Assembly (NCBI GenBank): GCA_039188505.1
Contig: JBCCZC010000092.1
Span: 1 to 15,764 of the forward strand
Reading direction: 5' to 3'
From: JBCCZC01 sp039188505
Lineage (GTDB): Bacteria; Pseudomonadota; Gammaproteobacteria; Xanthomonadales; SZUA-38
Length of the DNA: 15,764 nucleotides
Below, in pieces: positions 15,198 to 15,764 of this stretch. The translations under genes and the position numbers were made by a program. Numbering within the stretch: position 1 is the first letter of the stretch; the number at the start of each line of letters is the position of its first letter. Below the pieces are notes generated by a model that saw only the letters and a list, made by a program, of their open reading frames with translations, made no database searches and was not told the DNA's origin.

Positions 15198-15764
15198 TTA
15201 TTCCTGCGAGCGCGGATTATAGGACGCTCCCGCCGCCATAGCACTGCCGCGCGGCGCGCAGCCGACGTCAATCCACACGAGCCGGTGGTCGGAAGCGTCG
15301 ATCCAGGCTGCTCCCGGCGCCTCGGCGTCCGGCCAGAAGACGCCGGCGCCCAGGACGTCCAGGTTCGTCGAGGGCAGAACGTAGTCCACGCGCAGGTTGC
15401 CGGCCTGGCCGTCGCCGAAGTCCGCGGTGTCCGTGGCCGCCTGAGAGCGGTGGGTCCTATTGACGCCACCGTCGGCGAGGGCCTTCTCAACCGCCCCCGC
15501 GGAGCGTGGTGCGGGCGTTGCGCGGATCCGAGGGTGATCGAGGAGCGCCCCGGCCGGCTGCCCGGTGCTGGCGCCATCGAGGGGATCCGCGTTGAGGTCA
15601 CCAGCGATGATGAAGGCAGAATCCCCGGCCAGGCCACCCACGCGTTCCTGGTCATCCCGAAACGGCTCCCCATCGATGTAGTACCGCCAGAACCGGATCT
15701 CATCCGCGTTGCGAAGGCCATTGCGGTCCTCCGGACCGTCGAAGACGGGCGGCGTTGGGTGGGA
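15198..15764 (-). CDS. Endonuclease/exonuclease/phosphatase-family protein, C-terminal fragment
   Basis: The frame is open to the right edge, so only the last 188 residues are seen. They carry hallmarks of the DNase I-like fold: SHPTPPVFDGPEDRNG at the edge, the GDLNADP catalytic motif (55-61 of the fragment), RVDYVLPS (125-132) and the terminal SDHRLVWID (158-166), where Asp and His complete the active site. The fold hydrolyses phosphodiester or phosphoester bonds; the substrate is unknown. A GTG at 15641 is an internal codon and not a likely start, because similarity extends upstream of it. The C-terminal tail after CAPRG contains the downstream promoter. The stop is 22 bases from the next start on the same strand. 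Localisation cannot be judged without the N-terminus. Confidence 0.88.
   Translation of the reverse strand, partial: SHPTPPVFDGPEDRNGLRNADEIRFWRYYIDGEPFRDDQERVGGLAGDSAFIIAGDLNADPLDGASTGQPAGALLDHPRIRATPAPRSAGAVEKALADGGVNRTHRSQAATDTADFGDGQAGNLRVDYVLPSTNLDVLGAGVFWPDAEAPGAAWIDASDHRLVWIDVGCAPRGSAMAAGASYNPRSQE
15216..15221 (-). promoter_or_regulatory. Promoter -10 element for the transglutaminase-like chain
   Basis: The minus strand reads a perfect TATAAT about 40 bases before the TTG start. It falls inside the last codons of the upstream nuclease gene, so the chain can be transcribed independently although only 22 bases separate the genes. No strong -35 is visible. Transcription would start near 15209. 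Confidence 0.5.

Noticed and set aside
15176..15721. N-terminal extension of the transglutaminase-like gene through the nuclease gene
   Set aside because: The extension is antonymous to the recognised nuclease frame, and the signal peptide follows the TTG directly.
1..15764. CRISPR arrays, tRNA/rRNA genes, insertion sequences, phage or toxin-antitoxin genes
   Set aside because: I saw no repeat-spacer pattern, cloverleaf, transposase motif, terminal repeats or typical small toxin/antitoxin pairs on reading both strands. A covariance-model scan could still find a small RNA.

Overview
The window is GC-rich chromosomal DNA from a bacterium that looks like a gammaproteobacterium. The best lineage clue is gene order: queG is divergent from nnr-tsaE-amiB, the arrangement known from E. 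coli (yjeS / yjeF-yjeE-amiB). Coding density is very high, no stretch over 300 bases lacks a gene, and many neighbouring genes overlap by exactly 4 bases (ATGA or GTGA). I see no rRNA, tRNA, CRISPR array, insertion sequence, phage gene or attachment site. The genus cannot be named from this sequence; a relative of the Xanthomonadales/Chromatiales is a guess.

Layout. (1) 1-1203, minus strand: tdh followed by kbl (cut by the window edge), the two-step threonine-to-glycine pathway, with a TATAAT -10 element just upstream of tdh. (2) 1228-6196, minus strand: nnr (nicotinamide nucleotide repair), tsaE (tRNA t6A synthesis), an AmiB-type cell-wall amidase, then an MscS-type channel. In E. coli mutL follows amiB; here the MscS gene takes that place. 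(3) 6223-7326, plus strand: queG (last step of queuosine synthesis), only 26 bases from nnr and possibly leaderless. (4) 7383-9072, minus strand: a chain of mtfA (zinc peptidase), a divergent TrpF-like barrel protein and a three-helix membrane protein of the CBU_0592 type, joined by two 4-base overlaps. (5) 9199-11850, plus strand: a secreted M14 zinc carboxypeptidase with a C-terminal amidotransferase-like domain. (6) 11878-15175, minus strand: a chain of a secreted transglutaminase-like protein (TTG start), a putative exported propeller-like protein, and a protein joining an acetyltransferase-like N-terminus to a VanY-type D,D-carboxypeptidase, again with 4-base overlaps. (7) 15198-15764, minus strand: the C-terminal part of an endonuclease/exonuclease/phosphatase-family protein that continues beyond the window.

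Most of the window is housekeeping. The least explained parts are the two overlapping three-gene chains: mtfA / TrpF-like / membrane protein, and transglutaminase / propeller / GNAT-VanY. The second is the best candidate for something undescribed, because a VanY domain with no visible export signal is joined to an acetyltransferase fold and tightly coupled to two apparently exported proteins. Promoter calls rest on visual matches to consensus elements and are tentative unless stated.
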